51,961 nt of DNA from NCBI GenBank assembly GCA_018398765.1, contig JAHBMJ010000267.1, positions 1 through 51,961 of the forward strand, read 5' to 3'. Below the pieces are notes generated by a model. The model did not search any database, was not told the origin of the DNA, and was given only the letters and a program-made list of their open reading frames with translations. Origin of the DNA: Chromera velia (taxonomy: Eukaryota; Sar; Chromeraceae). Both the position numbers and the translations under genes were made by a program. Position 1 is the stretch's first letter; each line of letters opens with the position of its first letter. Shown in pieces: positions 41,256 to 51,499 of the stretch.

Positions 41256-43406
41256 AAAGAAGAGGAAAGACACGTCATACATAAGGCAATTAATCCATTT
41301 GAATCCGTTAATTTGAATCCTACCTACATGCATGCATTAAATTATATTGTATACGTACTCCAATTCGCGATCAATACATATAAAATTCAGTCAAAGCGCG
41401 CTCATGCGCATTGCGCGTCCGCGCTCTTGAACACTTCGGCTTAAATTTGCATGCGGATCGAAGTTCTACGAAGTTCCTCGTACACGCACTGAGTAACTGT
41501 TACATAACTAGATCGTATACACGCAGTTACAGTCTGCCATATATGGGGACGCGGCATGTATAACAAAACCCTCAATCATCAGTTACAGTCTGTTCAAATG
41601 GCTCTAGCTAAGTCTATCTGCTACGATATTATCTATCAGAACATTTTCCATATATCTTAGAGACTATCAGTCAGCTTAAACACACGTATCATATTATCTT
41701 CTGGAGGGCTAGTTGAAGGTGAATATATACCTATCATTGCTGTTCTACTCAGACTATTCTTTCAACATTTGCAGGTCTCAATATCATATCACGTTGTCTC
41801 TATCGCTACCCAGACAGCTGTTTCGACTTATACGAATTATGATGCAATAAAGTCTCTTCAGTTCTCTTCAGCGGGGTTTCAAAGACAGTCACTGCTTTGT
41901 GTATTCAACTATAGGACATTGACACGCGTTTGAGGCCAGGTCTGTCGGCTAAGAGTGTGGTCCGATTTGTATGCAGCCGATTTGCTAGCCGATTTGAGTT
42001 AATGCGCGTCTGCTCTTACATTCGTCTTAGTTCACCCCTTTGCAATTCTCATGTTATAAAAATTACCTGGAACATCAATGTCATGCTATGCTAATAGAGA
42101 TGGTTGGAAGCTATGAGGGTTTGCGTTTGGAGTTCCAAATCAGACATTTGGATATATACGTCAGGTCATGCGCAACATTTATGTTAGGATAAATCACTAA
42201 AAATTGAATAGAATTGAGGCGCCGGGTTAAGGCGGTCTAACGCCACTAGTTGTGACGTGTATGCCCATCGTGGTGTGAGCGTTAGTGAGTGCCCCGCCTT
42301 CGCGTGTCGATTGTGATGGAACCGGCCCGTGTGTATGCACGTTATTCCGGGACCGCGATCAAAGTAAGCGTGCACGTCATTGCATGCGATTTAGCCATAT
42401 GAATCAACAGTTGTATTTCTGTTGTATGAGAGTCAGACTGACAGAAACAGAATGAACGAGCGAATAACAACAAACGCCTAGCATGATAAACCTTCCGTCT
42501 GACTAACTGTCTCTGTCTCGATGAGCCCTCGTCTGCTAACGTATAGCTAGCCACTACGCTACACTAATGAGTGTTCAAATCAAAATCTGAATAAAAAGAT
42601 ATAAAATAAACAGACTACTTATGTTCTTCGACTTTGTTTCAAGTCATTTCTTAGCTTATTTCACATATTTCACCGGCCTCCGGCAGTAAACGGCAAGCAA
42701 AACATAGAGCATTGATGCGATGTTATTTAGATTGTTATTTAAAAGCATTTAAAAATTATGAGTGAATCAGAATCAATGATAGATCAAAATTTTAAACTCT
42801 AAGATCATAACATCTCCAACCTTTCTATTCTGAAAATTTAACCTAGATAAATCAATCATTTACATGTTAAAAAATATGTTTTACTGAATTAAATATATTT
42901 AAAAAACTTCAGCTCAGCTTGTAATGCTTAAAGTGTCTCTTATAATCAATCCATCAGTCAATGATGATCAAAGTTTTTGTTTAATCAATTAATCAGTCAA
43001 TGCTAGCTCTAGCGACAGATAGACATAGCGGGAAGACCCAAGGGTGGAACATATCAATCAATCAGTCAATCCAAACTAAAAAACACTACATTAAGTAACA
43101 CTTATAACAATTAATCTCTTCAATCAGTTTTTAAAGCTCAGCAATCAGTTTTTAGAGCTCAGGAACACCAAGGTTTATCGAATCTTTATTCCATATTAAG
43201 GTCATGGTGGAGTGTGTCTTAGAACCAAAGGCATCAACACCTCGGCTCAGTTCAGACTGAACCGACTATGATACACGCCAGCCATAATACACGACAAAGC
43301 CAGTGAGTGGATCAGGCATCTGAGTGAGGTAGTGGTGGTACCAAGTGGCACCGTGATTACCACGAGAATACTTAGGTTTCTGACTGAGGCTCCTTACTCA
43401 AGCAGT
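41256..43406. other. AT-rich intergenic region
   Basis: No coding region is seen over 2.1 kb. Features are many ATCA/AATC-type short repeats, a copy of the dispersed 40-bp motif (41542-41580) and two minus-strand stretches (around 42270-42240 and 42560-42530) that recall tRNA D-arms but do not complete a tRNA. Part of it must serve as the histone H4 3' region. Confidence 0.5.
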
Positions 43407-43718
43407 TCAACCACCGAACCCGTAGATGGTCTTGCCCTGTCTCTTGAGAGAGTACACGACATCAAGGGAGGTGACGGTCTTCCTACGGGCGTGCTCGCAG
43501 TAGGCAACGGAGTCACGGATGGCGTTCTCGAGGAACTGCTTGAGGATGCCACGGATCTCCTCGTAGATGCCAGAGGCAATTCTTTTCACACCACCTCGGC
43601 GAGCGAGACGGCGGATGGCGGGCTTGGTAATCCCCTGGATGTTATCGCGGAGAACCTTGCGGTGTCTCTTGGCGCCACCCTTTCCGAGACCCTTGCCGCC
43701 CTTTCCACGTCCGGACAT
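43407..43718 (-). CDS. Histone H4
   Basis: A complete, intronless 103-codon gene from ATG 43718 to TGA. It starts [20 protein letters not shown] and ends GKTIYGFGG, the standard H4 length and tails, with Lys5, 8, 12, 16 and 20 in place. It packages DNA in the (H3-H4)2 tetramer of the nucleosome. The core is divergent from animal H4 in places, for example [20 protein letters not shown] and [17 protein letters not shown], as often in alveolates. All three Gln are coded CAG. It lies head-to-head with the small plus-strand gene at 44260, about 540 bp apart. Confidence 0.97.
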
Positions 43719-44259
43719 CTTGAGTTGGTGAGCGAAGTAACTTTGTGTGACGGAAAGAAAGACTGCGCAATCTCAGCAAGGGCGTTTCTTGGCATACCAC
43801 GAAAATTCTTCAGAGGCTACCCGGCCGCTTCTCCCCATTTGCCCGCAAAAATTTAGAGCACGTATTTTGGATTTTTTGCTCCCCCGTCATTTCCTTCCAA
43901 CGTCGAATCATTTTTGCGTTTGATTTTTCCGATACAGAAAAAGGATTTATTTTGAAAAATATTTTTTTGAAAAAGAAAATAAGTCTCGCGATACAGTAAG
44001 AAAATTATATATAGGGCAAAACTAAAATATAGATATCTATATTTTCATGTTTTAGAAACTGACCTATATATAATTTTTCATTCTTCACAGCTTTCTGCAG
44101 TGTGTCAAGGCAGACAGCATCCCCTTGGAATGCAAAGCCACACCATTCTGGAACGCGAAAAGTCGGGATCCTTGTTCAGACTTCCCCTTGTCTGTCTGTG
44201 ACCTCCGGAAAAGAAGGCTGGGAGAACAAGGCTGAGAAAAGGGAGAGAGGGAAGGGAAG
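43719..44259. promoter_or_regulatory. Divergent promoter region between H4 and the 99-residue gene
   Basis: The two genes face away from each other across 541 bp. The middle (43870-44090) is AT-rich with TATATATA-type stretches, for example ATTATATATAGGG near 44007-44019. I cannot assign individual elements to either gene. Confidence 0.4.
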
Positions 44260-44762
44260 ATGCGCCTGTCCCTTGCAGCCCTCGCTTTGAGGGCGTCAAG
44301 GCCCTCCTTTGTGTTCCCAGGAATCAGAGGGAAGAATCTCACCAGGCCCACACCCACTCCAGGGCCCTACACAGGTCCTCAGGGATTTATTCAGATGCTC
44401 TGGGAGGAGCCTTGGGTCAGTGTGACGGTTCAACAGAGCTTGTGTTATTGTCCGTAAAGAGATCTGTAAAAAAGCGCATACCCGTGTGCTTATGGGAATC
44501 TCTGCCTCTGCCTGGCCTTTGCTTCAACATGGCTGCGTGATCTTGACCTGATCTACCAACGATCCTGCCTCCACCTTTGATCTATCCCGCCCAAACCCCC
44601 TTCTTTTCTGCCGTGCAGCTGCGAAAGACCCTCCTTCGTGAGTACTTCATGAAGTTTACCCGCCTGGCGGTCCCAGTGTACATCTACTACTTTTGGATCT
44701 GGAAACCGTACAAGAAGAAGAAGGTGGCAGAAGCGAAGGCAAAGGGGCTTCCTTGGCCATGA
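44260..44762 (+). CDS. Small two-exon protein, probably mitochondrial
   Basis: Exon 1 runs 44260-44415, the intron 44416-44618 (GTCAGT...TGCCGTGCAG) and exon 2 44619-44762, ending TGA. The 99-residue product starts MRLSLAALALRASRPSF, an Arg-rich amphipathic leader typical of mitochondrial import. A Pro/Thr-rich linker follows, then YFMKFTRLAVPVYIYYFWIW, a likely single membrane span, and a basic tail, KPYKKKKVAEAKAKGLPWP. This resembles small accessory subunits of respiratory or ATP synthase complexes in its layout, but I do not recognise the family. Both splice phases are 0. Confidence 0.62.
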
Positions 44763-45573
44763 GAAGGTGTGCCCATTTTTTTGTATGGAATGGATTGACT
44801 CTCTTCAGTCTGCATTTGCAGTGCGTCTCCTCTGTACGGCTCCTTGCTTTCAAGTGTCTGCATGTTACTTAGCCCGTGCCTTTTTCTGGAGCACGAGACC
44901 AGGGATTCAACGTGCCGCTTCTTCCTCTCCGCCAATGCATCTGTGTCCTTGTTCTCTTCTGTGTCCTTGTTTTCTCCTCGTCTCCTCATCTGCGCCTGTT
45001 TGCACCTCTCTGTCTCAGCCTGTGCCTCTCCTGTGTGTCTTCGGTTGCTTCGTCGCAACCTTCCTCGCTGTGCCGCACCTTCCTCCATGATTTGCCACCT
45101 GCCTTCTGCCTCTCCGGAGATTCATCTGCCTGACTGCTTCTGTACCTGCCTCTCCGGTCTCCGGCCTGTTGTCTTCGCGGCTGTGTTCCTTCCTCTACTC
45201 CGCCCTCGTGGTGCTTGGCCTGTTTGATGCTCTGCTCTGCGTGTCTGCCTCCAGAAACGTCTTGCGGCCTCCATATCCCCATTTTCCCTTCGCTCCTCTG
45301 CCCGGGCCCTGCCTCGGATGCCGTGTTTGAGACTACATAAATATTAATATCATGTGCTTCAACGTGAATCCAGGAGAGAAGTGGCTGTTGAACTGTTTCC
45401 AACCCTGTGTGCCGGCCTGCCTTTGAATGAATGAATGAATGAATGAATGAATGAGTGAAGGAAGGAGGAAGGGAAGAAAGAGCGATAGACACATAAAGAG
45501 AGAGACAGAGTGAGAGACAGGACAGAGAGACTTAGCAGTAGGAACGCACAGACTTAGAGAGGTACGCCCATTC
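44763..45573. other. Spacer, no gene recognised
   Basis: Pyrimidine-rich on the plus strand with many CTGTGTC and CCTGCC runs. An ATGA tetranucleotide run lies at 45424-45455. The open frames over it are low in complexity and I see no domain. Confidence 0.4.
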
Positions 45574-45611
45574 ATTCATTCTTTCTTTCTTTCACTCCCC
45601 TTCTGTCCTTG

Positions 45612-45654
<43 letters not shown>

Positions 45655-46184
45655 TTCTTTCTTTTCTTTCTTTCTTTCTTTCTTTCTTTCTTTTCTTTCT
45701 TTCTTTTCTTTCTTTCTTTTCTTTCTTTCTTTCTTTCTTTTCTTTCTTCCTTGCGTCCTTGCTTCCTTCCTTCCTTCCTTCCTTCCTTCCTTCCTTCCCT
45801 TCCTTCCTTCCTTCCTCCCTTCCTTCCTTCCTTCCCTTCCTTTCTTCCTTCCTTCCTTTCTTCCTTCCTTTCTTCCTTCCCTCCCTCCCTCCCTCCCTCC
45901 CTCCCCTTCCTTCCTTCCTTCCTTCCTTCCTTTCTTTTCTTTCTTTCTTTCTTTTCTTTCTTTCTTTCTTTTCTTTCTTTCTTTGTCGCTTTCTTTGTCG
46001 CTTTCTTTCTCGGTTTCTTTCTCGCGTTCTTTCTCGCGTTCTTTCTCGCGTTCTTTCTCGCTTTCTTTCTTTCTTTCTTCCTTTCTTCCTTCCTTTCTTT
46101 CTTCCTTCCTTCCTTCCTTCCTTCCTTCTTTCCTTCCTTCCCTTCCTTCCTTCGTTCGTTCGTTCTTTCTTTCTTTTTTTCTTT

Positions 46185-46224
<40 letters not shown>

Positions 46225-46262
46225 TGTTTGTTTCTTTCTTTCTTTCTTTCTTTCTTCCTCTC
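45574..46262. repeat. 0.7-kb CTTT/CTTC polypyrimidine tract
   Basis: Almost pure pyrimidine on the plus strand: CTTT and CTTTT units, a CCTT block at 45760-45930, CTTTCTCG-type units at 45985-46060, then CTTT again. The Phe/Leu/Ser frames on plus and Arg/Lys/Glu frames on minus (more than 500 codons long) are repeat artefacts. Confidence 0.95.
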
Positions 46263-46569
46263 GAGTGCTTTTTCTTGCATCCTTGTTCCCTTTTTTTCTC
46301 TCCCCCCCTCCCTCTCTGCCCGCCCCTCTCTCTGCGGCTCTCCCCCACTCTCTCTGTGTCCTTCTCCCACCTCTTCTCTGTGGCTGCCTCCACCTGTCTC
46401 TAGCTCTCTCTCTGTCAATCTGTCTGCTGATTTATCAGTCTCTTCTATGCCTTCTTTGGTCTTTAGATCTCTCTGCGTTTCTTTCCTGTTTGTTCTGTGC
46501 CCGAAAGAAGGAAAAAGCAAGACTTGAGATCTGTACGTCATTTGTTGTCTGCCTCTGTGTCTGTTTCGC

Positions 46570-46972
46570 GCTCTGTATGTGTGTATGTGTTTATGTGTAG
46601 GTGTGTGCATGCGTACGTGCGTTTGTGTGTACGTGCCTGCGTGCGTGCGCGCGCGCGCGCGCGTGTGTGTGTGTGTTCGCGCGCGCGAGAGCGTGCGTAT
46701 GTCCGCGCTCATTTGTCCCACGTTCCTAGGCCCCTCTTTCTCTCTCGTATCGCATGAATGACGGGGGCTTTCAAAAAGCAACGTTGGTCTCCTGTCCATC
46801 TGTCTGCTTGTATTGTGTCCTGTGTGTCCGTCGGGTTTTTTCTTCGCCCCTGGTTTCCCTGTCAGAGCAGTCCCAGGATTGCGACAAATTGCCTGTTCTT
46901 GTGTTCTGTGTCTCCAGACACCCCCGCAACCCCATCTGTCTGCTTCTTTCCCTTCCCCCCCCCCTCTCTCTC

Positions 46973-47011
<39 letters not shown>

Positions 47012-47012
47012 T
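46570..47012. repeat. GT/GC microsatellite clusters
   Basis: GTGTAT, GTGC and a CG run at 46575-46690, then a clean TG run at 46976-47010 followed by TCTG units. A local repeat of GGGAAAGAAACCATGTAGTC occurs at about 47040-47060 and 47083-47103. Confidence 0.88.
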
Positions 47013-47171
47013 GTCTGTCTTTCTTTCTTGCTTTCTTTCGGGAAAGAAACCATGTAGTCTGTTGTGTTCACGAAGAAGAGGAGGGAAAGAAACCATGTAG
47101 TCTGCCTGTCTTGAGGACGTGATTGCGTCTCTTGTTTGCTCGGCTGTTCCCTCGTCGACCTTGTTGCCGGC

Positions 47172-47471
47172 ATGGCCGCCGCCTCAATCATTCAGTCTGC
47201 AAGGGAATCGGCATTCCGAGATTTCTTCATTGCGCGTTTCCGCTATGGGACCTTTCGTTGCGATCGAAAGTGCCGACTGCTTGTTAGCTTCATTGCAAAA
47301 GAAGACCACCAAGCAAAATGTGACTGTCCACTGAGAATCCACCAAGTAGATTCCTTTCTGCATGACCGTGAAGCCTTTTGTTCTCTTCCCTCTGCGTGCA
47401 GGTGGACGGAGTGTCCAGAAGGAAAAGTGAAGAATGTTCAGAAAGCGGCCAATGAGCTCGTGGATCGATGA
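47172..47471 (+). CDS. Small two-exon protein of unknown function
   Basis: The proposed exon 1 is 47172-47269 and exon 2 is 47402-47471, with an intron GTGCCG...CTCTGCGTGCAG. Phases match (2) and the product is 55 residues: MAAASIIQSARESAFRDFF, IARFRYGTFRCDR, then WTECPEGKVKNVQKAANEL, ending TGA. Without splicing the frame is also open (about 99 codons), so the intron is inferred from the strong acceptor and from composition. The basic, Ala/Ser-rich start could be a targeting leader. I do not recognise the family. Confidence 0.4.
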   Translation: MAAASIIQSARESAFRDFFIARFRYGTFRCDRKCRLLVSFIAKEDHQAKCDCPLRIHQVDSFLHDREAFCSLPSACRWTECPEGKVKNVQKAANELVDR

Positions 47472-49270
47472 ACCGTTGCGTGCATGGACGGAAGAGAGAG
47501 GGCCCTCGCTCCATGGCTGCCTTCTCTCTTCTACTTTTTTCTCCAGTCGCTATCTGTATGGCTCTCCCGGAGGAAAAGGGACGGGCTGAACCCGGAAGCT
47601 TCCGGGGCTTTCAGAAAGAATGGCCTGTCCCTTCAGTGTTGAGCCGTCGTGTGGGGCTGCCGCCGTAATATTTCGGCAGGCGGAGTCGTCAGGATTCAGA
47701 GGAGAGCGACATGGAATCATGCAGAAAAGCGAAGGGGTCATTCAAAAAGGTGGAAAGATCTAGGGAAGAATGGTGGGCCGCATTCAATACCACCTCGTTT
47801 TCTAGCTTTCACCAAATGTAACTATATATTATTATTAGATTCGCAAGTCAAATCCCGAGTGAAATGTAGTGACTAGTTTAGTAAAATGCATGTCATTGCA
47901 TGATGAGTTATAATACGAGTACCAACATGTATACATACGATTAATACTGATTAATTGATCTACTGATTATGTATGGTGTTTAGTATAGTATCATTAATTG
48001 ATTGATTCATGTTCCTGACAGCAGACCAGACTTTTTTTTTTTGTTTACTTTTAGGACTAAAATGTCAGTAGGGATCAGTTTACAGCGTTGTGAGTTTACT
48101 TAACAAATCACAGCCAGATAGAGAATAATATAACTGAATTTGTTTTTTAATTAAGTTGAATTGAAGTAGTTAAAGCCGGTGATAGCTGGTGAGCTACCAC
48201 TAATACTCTTACCAGCCACTATAATTTGATTAGCCATCTTCCTCCTCTCCTCTTCAATACGGCGTCTTCACTGAGTTCACTCGTTTTCTCCTGCCTTGTC
48301 CTCTTGTTATTTTGTCTTTTCTGCCACCTTGACAGAGTAGTGCTAACGTATGCTAACGCTCCCTCTTCTGATGCTCCATCCGTTGATTGTATTGTATTGT
48401 ATTGTGGCAGACTCTCGGCCTGCGGGGCTGCGGCTTGCATACCACAAATTACGGCCGGTGCTTATTTCGTAAAATGGCACTTTTTAAAAGATCATGGTGC
48501 ATGCGTCCCCAGCCGGCAATCTGGCATGCAGTCGAAATTGCCGCGTCAGTCGATCTGCATCTCTTTAGTGTCTCTCTGGTCTTTCGATCTGCATGCATAC
48601 ATATAACCTTTTAGCCTGTTCGGCTGGAACACCGGCCAGCTAGCATCGATTTGGAAGCCTATCGCAAGCTGCTTGAAGCAGAGAGGCATCTGCCCTGTCA
48701 ATCACCTTCCAATCAGCTGCTCTTCATGTGGGCAAAGACAGAAAAGACTTTCAGTGCCTTTTCTTTTCAAAGACTTCAAAATGAGATCGCGTGGTGTATT
48801 CAGATTTCCGATCGAGAAGCGATCGGAATGTCCCTCTGTAGGTTCTCCTCTCCTTCTCGCTGCTGTCAAAGCTGTCTTTCTCTTTGTTGAGTGTCGCTTC
48901 CTGTTCGGAAAAGCTTTGAACTCTCATCGATGTGGTATGGCGTGGAACTACCTGGGCGTGCATGCGACATGTCCATGCATGCATACATGCATGGTCGATC
49001 AGACTGAACGTCGTGTGAACGTCCATCCTTTCGGATTGGATCGGATCGGTGCCTCTTTGGACAGCTGCTGCATTGCTCACGGACTTCTCTTCCTGTCAAT
49101 ATTTGGAGGGATGCTTGTTCGTGCGTGAGTCTGCCGCTTTGTGACCTTTCTGTTCGTTTCTCTCTTAATGAGTTCTGTTTTGATGTTTGGTTATTCTTTG
49201 CTGCGACATGCTGCATTCAGCTTAATTGCCATGCGCAGCTAGGTGTCGCTCAGTTTTGGTTTCAAGCCGC
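47472..49270. other. Spacer with a few exon-like fragments
   Basis: 47.8-48.2 kb is AT-rich and empty. Two plus-strand fragments look exon-like but could not be joined: one starting ATG 48474 (MALFKRSWCMRPQPAIWHA) and one after a CCAG acceptor near 48640 (SIDLEAYRKLLEAERHLPC). They may belong to the gene that follows or to an extra small gene. Confidence 0.3.
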
Positions 49271-49703
49271 ATGAAGAAGTTTTTCTTTGCACACATCTAC
49301 TTCTTCTTTCCACTTGGAGTTGCTTTCTATGGAGGAAAGGTTGCAATCGGCGGGATGTCATTGATGTCACTTTCGGTGCTCTCCATTGTTCTGATTCATC
49401 CGTGAATGCTCCCCAGCTGCCCCTCTCTAAGGACCTCCTCCTCAAGAGCCATCCCTCAGCATTCTACCCAGCTTTGTGTCTGTGTTGGCTTTCTTGTACC
49501 ATTGTGTGCACTGTGGGCATTGTGTTTCGTCTTTTTCATGGTCAAAAAATGGGCTTCACCCATGTGGACCATTTCAATGCCCATTTTTCTGAGAATGGAA
49601 ACCATTTCTGACCTCCTCTGGGTACCAAAGTATGTGGGTTCAGAGTGCCTACGTGACGGATGGATTTGAAGAAGAAGCGAGACGCAAACTCAGGGAGAAA
49701 AAG
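49271..49703 (+). CDS. Small membrane protein, two exons, PET100-like layout
   Basis: Exon 1 49271-49339 (donor AAG|GTTGCA) and exon 2 49644-49703 (acceptor GGGTTCAG, donor AAG|GTCAGA) join in phase 0. They give MKKFFFAHIYFFFPLGVAFY, then GGKSAYVTDGFEEEARRKL and REKK. A short N-terminal span with Y-x-x-FP-x-x-x-x-F followed by an acidic then basic helix is the layout of PET100-type cytochrome oxidase assembly factors. That is a suggestion only. The donor after REKK means at least one more exon, possibly the one at 50308. The upstream start could be earlier, since the frame is open back to an acceptor near 49240. Confidence 0.38.
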
Positions 49704-50307
49704 GTCAGAGACTCAGATGTTTGTAACCCCGCCAGAGAATGTTTCATTGCAAGGACTCTGCATAACTCATATACATCTGAGATGGTGTATCCGGCCAGCA
49801 TGATGACATTTAACCCGTTGCGTGCCATCATGTCCCTGGTTTCTTTTTGGATTGTCACTCGATGAGTCCATGTCTTGCGACGATGAGCTACTTTTCTTGT
49901 GCACAGAAAAGCAAGCCGGCAAGCGACAATGTTTCTTCCTGTCTGGGCGAACGGTTGAATACAGTGAAACACCTGTGCCAGGGACATCAGCAGGAAGAGG
50001 AAACATTGTGGGCGCATGGAGGTCCGGATTGGCTCAGCAATACCATTCATTGAAATGGGCAACAAACTAACTCGGCTAACGAAATTCAATGCAAGACAGC
50101 GATCTGTGTGGCCGCTGCCCAAGACGAGTTTGTTGCAGGTACTGCAATGCAGGCCTGCTGATGTCCATGAATCCGCCAGAAAGATAATAAATTACACGGC
50201 TGCGAGCATTTTGCTGCGTAGTGGTGTGCTATGTAAGTGTTCTCTTGTGATGAACTTTTCTTGCCTGTAGCCTATGCTCATCTTTGACGTATGTACTTCT
50301 GCTGCAG

Positions 50308-50515
50308 GTCTGTGGACCACAGAGCGCTACTCTCGATCAAGGCCAAGTACCTTGGCACCGCCGCGGGTGGCGCGTTGAACGTCTCTACAAATGCACAGGA
50401 TTACGCTCCCCTACCGAAAGTGCTAGCTACAGTGCAAGCTGGGAATCTGACGCAATCCTCCACCTCGGATGAGGGAACTCACACCTTGAAAACGTCGCCT
50501 TCCACAAGCTGGTGA
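50308..50515 (+). CDS. 3' terminal exon, unknown protein
   Basis: After the acceptor CTTCTGCTGCAG (phase 2 entry) the frame reads SVDHRALLSIKAKYLGTAAG and then GALNVSTNAQDYAPLPKVLA, ending SPSTSW with TGA. The acceptor and protein-like composition support an exon. It may be the end of the gene starting at 49271, but I could not find the linking exon between 49704 and 50307, and it might be a separate gene. Confidence 0.4.
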
Positions 50516-51478
50516 AATTCGCGTGCAACCCGGTTCGGAATGTGGACATGCGCTAGTTCTGTTTGATTGACTTTCTCCTCTGCTCATTGCATGCTAGATT
50601 GCATGATTCCCCCCTTTTCCCTTCCCGTCTTGCGCCTATCGGATTTCAACTAAGATTTTCAGAAAGAAAACAGAAGACTACAATTTAGTCTGAAAATGAG
50701 ACATTTGTTTAGAACTTGAATGAAGACATGCAGAAAAGAGATAAGCCAAAAGATTAGATTCTAGATTAGATTAGATTTAATTTAACTTAGATTTTAACTA
50801 TATCTAAGGCAGCTACGTTATTTATGGTATTATTTAGTATCTGACTATATAACTTCAATAATCTTTAAAAACTCCTAGGTAAGCTTACTAAGTAATACTA
50901 ACTAGCTTACTAACTATTGCTAGAACTATTGCCAACGGCAGCCAACCCTAGGCATGCATGGTCTTTAGTTAGTTAGTTAGTAACCTGTCAGTTGCATATG
51001 TAAGTCGAGGCCCGGCAGTGGACCGCGGGGCAACCCGGAGCATAAATCCTATCCTATCTTAGTTTAGTTTATGACCCTGTAGAGAACTATACACAGTACA
51101 GTTAGGAGTTACTACCAGCCCCTTTTAGCTAGTAGCGAGTTACCGTCAGTTTGGTAACCATGAGATGGTAACCAGCGGACTTGAAGGCGTGTACCACTAC
51201 CATGGTAGTTTAAGGGAAAACTCTGGTAAAAACAGTTGCTAAACCCATTTTAAAGCATGATCACTTAACCCATTAATAGTTTAAAGCCCTAAAATGATCA
51301 TACTCAAGTAGTATATGCTATATATAATGATATACTAGTTAGACGCTTAGAGTGAGTTAGAGTTCAGTCATAAAAGGATAAACATTGAGTTTTACTAGAA
51401 CAAACTTTTGATGAATGTCAAAAATGTGATTTTTACTAGTCCAGAATTGGTTTTATAAGTTAAGTTTAGTGCTAGGAA
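50516..51478. other. AT-rich spacer
   Basis: No gene is seen. Short tandem motifs occur: TTAGATTAGATTAGA near 50755-50780, TTAG units near 50964-50983, and a 7-bp repeat GGTTCAA in three copies at 51481-51501. The last directly abuts the LINE-like frame. Confidence 0.5.
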
Positions 51479-51499
51479 AAGGTTCAAGGTTCAAGGTTC

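Noticed and set aside
42210-42570. tRNA-like D-arm motifs on the minus strand (AGTGGCGTTAGACCGCC and TAGCGTAGTGGCTAGC)
   Set aside because: I could not find a matching acceptor stem, anticodon arm and T-arm for either. They may be decayed tRNA or SINE heads but are not callable as tRNA genes.
45572-47096. 506-codon Arg/Lys/Glu-rich minus-strand frame and its plus-strand partners
   Set aside because: Created by the CTTT/CTTC tract; no complexity and all frames are open together.
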